A DNA stretch of 7,830 nucleotides, from contig JACRAA010000134.1 of NCBI GenBank assembly GCA_016213595.1, forward strand, positions 1 through 7,830, written 5' to 3'. Shown here in pieces: positions 6,824-7,830 of this stretch; the first letter of the stretch is position 1; every line of letters begins with the position of its first letter. The notes beneath the pieces were generated by a model. The model searched no databases and was not told where the DNA came from. It was given only the letters and a program-made list of their open reading frames with translations. This stretch comes from Actinomycetota bacterium (GTDB lineage Bacteria > Actinomycetota > Actinomycetes > Propionibacteriales > Propionibacteriaceae). The position numbers were made by a program, and so were the translations under genes.

Positions 6824-6844
6824 CTTGAGTGTGGTCGACTCAAG
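6824..6844. promoter_or_regulatory. HAIR element (HspR operator)
   Basis: CTTGAGT (6824-6830), seven bases, then ACTCAAG (6838-6844): an exact match to the HspR-associated inverted repeat CTTGAGT-N7-ACTCAAG. It covers the -35 box and most of the spacer of the hsp20 promoter, so bound HspR would block RNA polymerase. A further odd palindrome, GCTT-G-AAGC (6813-6821), lies just upstream in the same helical phase (CTTGAAG and CTTGAGT start 10 bases apart). The rest of 6762-6823 shows nothing else. Confidence 0.92.
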
Positions 6845-6853
6845 TCGTATGCT
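6825..6853 (+). promoter_or_regulatory. Sigma-70-type promoter of hsp20
   Basis: TTGAGT (6825-6830) and TATGCT (6848-6853) are separated by 17 bases, the ideal spacing for a housekeeping sigma factor. Transcription would start near 6859-6861, inside the left arm of the CIRCE element, leaving a leader of about 35 bases. The -35 hexamer is itself the left arm of the HAIR repeat. Confidence 0.8.
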
Positions 6854-6854
6854 G

Positions 6855-6881
6855 TTAGCACTCGAACAGTTGGAGTGCTAA
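6855..6881. promoter_or_regulatory. CIRCE element (HrcA operator)
   Basis: TTAGCACTC (6855-6863), nine bases, then GAGTGCTAA (6873-6881): a perfect match to the CIRCE consensus bound by the repressor HrcA. It begins two bases after the -10 box and spans the predicted transcription start and early leader, 13 bases before the hsp20 start codon. It lies 10 bases downstream of the HAIR element. Confidence 0.95.
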
Positions 6882-6894
6882 CAGAGGAGGAATC

Positions 6895-7353
6895 ATGGCC
6901 CGCACGTTCGACCCGTTCCGTGAGATCTTCGGAGAGGCTCCCCGCACCGTCGGAATGCCCATGGACCTGGTCCGTACCGGTGACGACTTCGTCGTCTCGA
7001 TCGACCTTCCCGGCGTCGACCCGTCGAGCATCGACATCGACGCGGAGGAGCGGACGCTGACGATCCGGGCGACCCGCAACACGCAGACCGGTGAGGGCCA
7101 GTGGCTGGTCCGCGAGCGCCCGACGGGCACCTTCGCCCGTCAGCTGACGCTCGGCAACGGGCTCGCTCTGGACCGGGTGAAGGCGTCCTACGCCGACGGC
7201 GTGCTCACGCTGCACATCCCGGTGGCCGAAGAGGCGAAGCCGCGCAAGATCTCCGTGAGCCACAGCGGCGGCACCCAGTCCATCGAGGGCGACAAGCCCA
7301 TCGAGGGCGAGGTGGCCGAGCAGAGCCAGGGCCAGGAGGCTCTGGCGAGCTGA
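6895..7353 (+). CDS. hsp20: Hsp20 / alpha-crystallin family small heat-shock protein
   Basis: A 152-residue ATP-independent cytosolic holdase chaperone that binds unfolding proteins during heat stress. The ATG follows a strong AGGAGG site. A short N-terminal arm (1-19, with FDPFREIFGE) leads to the alpha-crystallin domain at about 20-115. It opens with MDLVRTGDDFVVSIDLPGV and closes with ASYADGVLTLHIPV (97-110), including the conserved GVL. The I-x-V anchor follows directly as Ile119-Ser-Val121, as needed for oligomer contacts. A Glu/Gln/Gly-rich tail of about 30 residues comes after it. Control is evident in the sequence: a promoter overlapped by HAIR and followed by CIRCE, so both HspR and HrcA are expected repressors. 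It appears monocistronic, ending at a strong hairpin. Confidence 0.96.
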   Translation: MARTFDPFREIFGEAPRTVGMPMDLVRTGDDFVVSIDLPGVDPSSIDIDAEERTLTIRATRNTQTGEGQWLVRERPTGTFARQLTLGNGLALDRVKASYADGVLTLHIPVAEEAKPRKISVSHSGGTQSIEGDKPIEGEVAEQSQGQEALAS

Positions 7354-7364
7354 GCCGTACGGAC

Positions 7365-7400
7365 GAAGGCCCCCTGCACGACAGGTGCAGGGGGCCCTTC
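7365..7400. terminator. Hairpin terminator between convergent hsp20 and methyltransferase genes
   Basis: GGCCCCCTGCAC (7368-7379) pairs perfectly with GTGCAGGGGGCC (7385-7396) around a five-base loop. Skipping one bulged base (7397) adds three more pairs (GAA with TTC). It starts 11 bases after the hsp20 stop and lies about 25 bases beyond the stop of the minus-strand methyltransferase, so it can serve both directions. It lacks a T tract, which is common for actinobacterial terminators. Confidence 0.8.
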
Positions 7401-7423
7401 CCTGTGCGGGGGGTGAAGGAGCG

Positions 7424-7830
7424 TCAGGGCCTGCGGGCCAGCACGTACAGCCGGCTGGTGGGCGGCTCGACGTCCGGCAGGGGGGAGCGCACGTACCACT
7501 CCCTGATCTCGAGGCCGGCCGTCCTGACTGCTTCGCGGACGATGTCGGGGTCGTGGAGCACGACGTCGACCTCGACGAGGTGGCCCAGCAGGTCGGTGAG
7601 GTGGCGGCTCTCCGGGCCGACGTGCGTGGCGAGAGCCAGTGTGCCGCCGTGGACGAGCGTCGAGCCGAGCGCCGTGATCGTGGCCGGCAGCTCCGACTCG
7701 GTGAGGTGGACGAGGGCGTACCACGCGGTGATGGCCGACCAGCCGCCGGCGTTCGGGGGTCGCATGAGCCGACGGAGGTCGCCGACCTCGAACGTCACCT
7801 CGGGATGCCGGGCGCGGGCCTCCGCGACCA
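7424..7830 (-). CDS. Class I SAM-dependent methyltransferase, C-terminal part (gene runs off the window)
   Basis: About 135 C-terminal residues are visible and the start lies beyond 7830. A GTG at 7796-7798 is possible, but the frame continues upstream with homologous-looking text (EARARHPE), so it is internal. TFEVGDLRRL fits the Asp-containing segment after the second strand of Rossmann methyltransferases. ITAWYALVHL fits motif IV. LVHGGTLALATHVG is a variant of the usual leader-RPGG strand in motif V. The C-terminus EIREWYVRSPLPDVEPPTSR and YVLARRP is typical of small-molecule methyltransferases of actinobacteria. The glycine-rich SAM motif I is outside the window and cannot be checked. 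The substrate is unknown. The gene is convergent with hsp20 and not obviously related to it. Confidence 0.85.
   Translation of the reverse strand, partial: VAEARARHPEVTFEVGDLRRLMRPPNAGGWSAITAWYALVHLTESELPATITALGSTLVHGGTLALATHVGPESRHLTDLLGHLVEVDVVLHDPDIVREAVRTAGLEIREWYVRSPLPDVEPPTSRLYVLARRP

Noticed and set aside
7796..7798. GTG as the true start of the methyltransferase
   Set aside because: The resulting protein would lack the SAM-binding half, and the frame continues upstream with family-like residues to the window edge.
1..7830. Mobile element, CRISPR array, phage or defence system
   Set aside because: No transposase, integrase, terminal inverted repeats, regularly spaced long repeats or defence-type domains were found; the genes are metabolic and stress functions.

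Overview
The window reads as chromosomal DNA of a high-GC actinobacterium. Codon third positions are strongly G/C, several starts are GTG, and a heat-shock promoter carries both an HspR-type (HAIR) and an HrcA-type (CIRCE) operator, a pairing typical of Actinobacteria. The gene set resembles the mycobacterial fadA2-fabG4-htdX neighbourhood (recalled from memory, not searched). The exact genus cannot be fixed from sequence alone; a Nocardioidaceae-like organism is a guess.

Layout: (1) 1-220, minus strand: the 5' end of an unrecognised, very acidic protein. (2) 336-3070, minus strand: a TetR-family regulator followed by a 650-residue acyl-CoA oxidase-like acyl-CoA dehydrogenase, separated by 119 bases that carry a short 17-bp tandem repeat. 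(3) 3071-3149: a compact divergent control region with GTAC-containing palindromes. (4) 3150-6761, plus strand: a tight three-gene operon of FadI/FadA2-type thiolase, two-domain FabG4-type 3-ketoacyl reductase and MaoC-like (HtdX-type) dehydratase. The spacings are a one-base overlap and 10 bases. (5) 6762-7353: an hsp20 gene behind a textbook promoter overlapped by a perfect HAIR and followed by a perfect CIRCE. (6) 7365-7400: a strong hairpin between convergent genes. (7) 7424-7830, minus strand: the C-terminal part of a SAM-dependent methyltransferase that runs off the window.

Working together: the divergent block supplies all four activities of a fatty-acyl beta-oxidation turn. These are acyl-CoA oxidation (336-2288), enoyl hydration (MaoC hot-dog), 3-hydroxyacyl oxidation (SDR) and thiolysis. 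A TetR regulator sits at the divergence point. The hydratase and dehydrogenase types suggest an R-3-hydroxyacyl route, reminiscent in logic of peroxisomal beta-oxidation. No mobile elements, CRISPR arrays, tRNA or rRNA genes were seen. I see no clearly unprecedented system; the most striking elements are the stacked HspR/HrcA operators and the self-contained acyl-CoA module.
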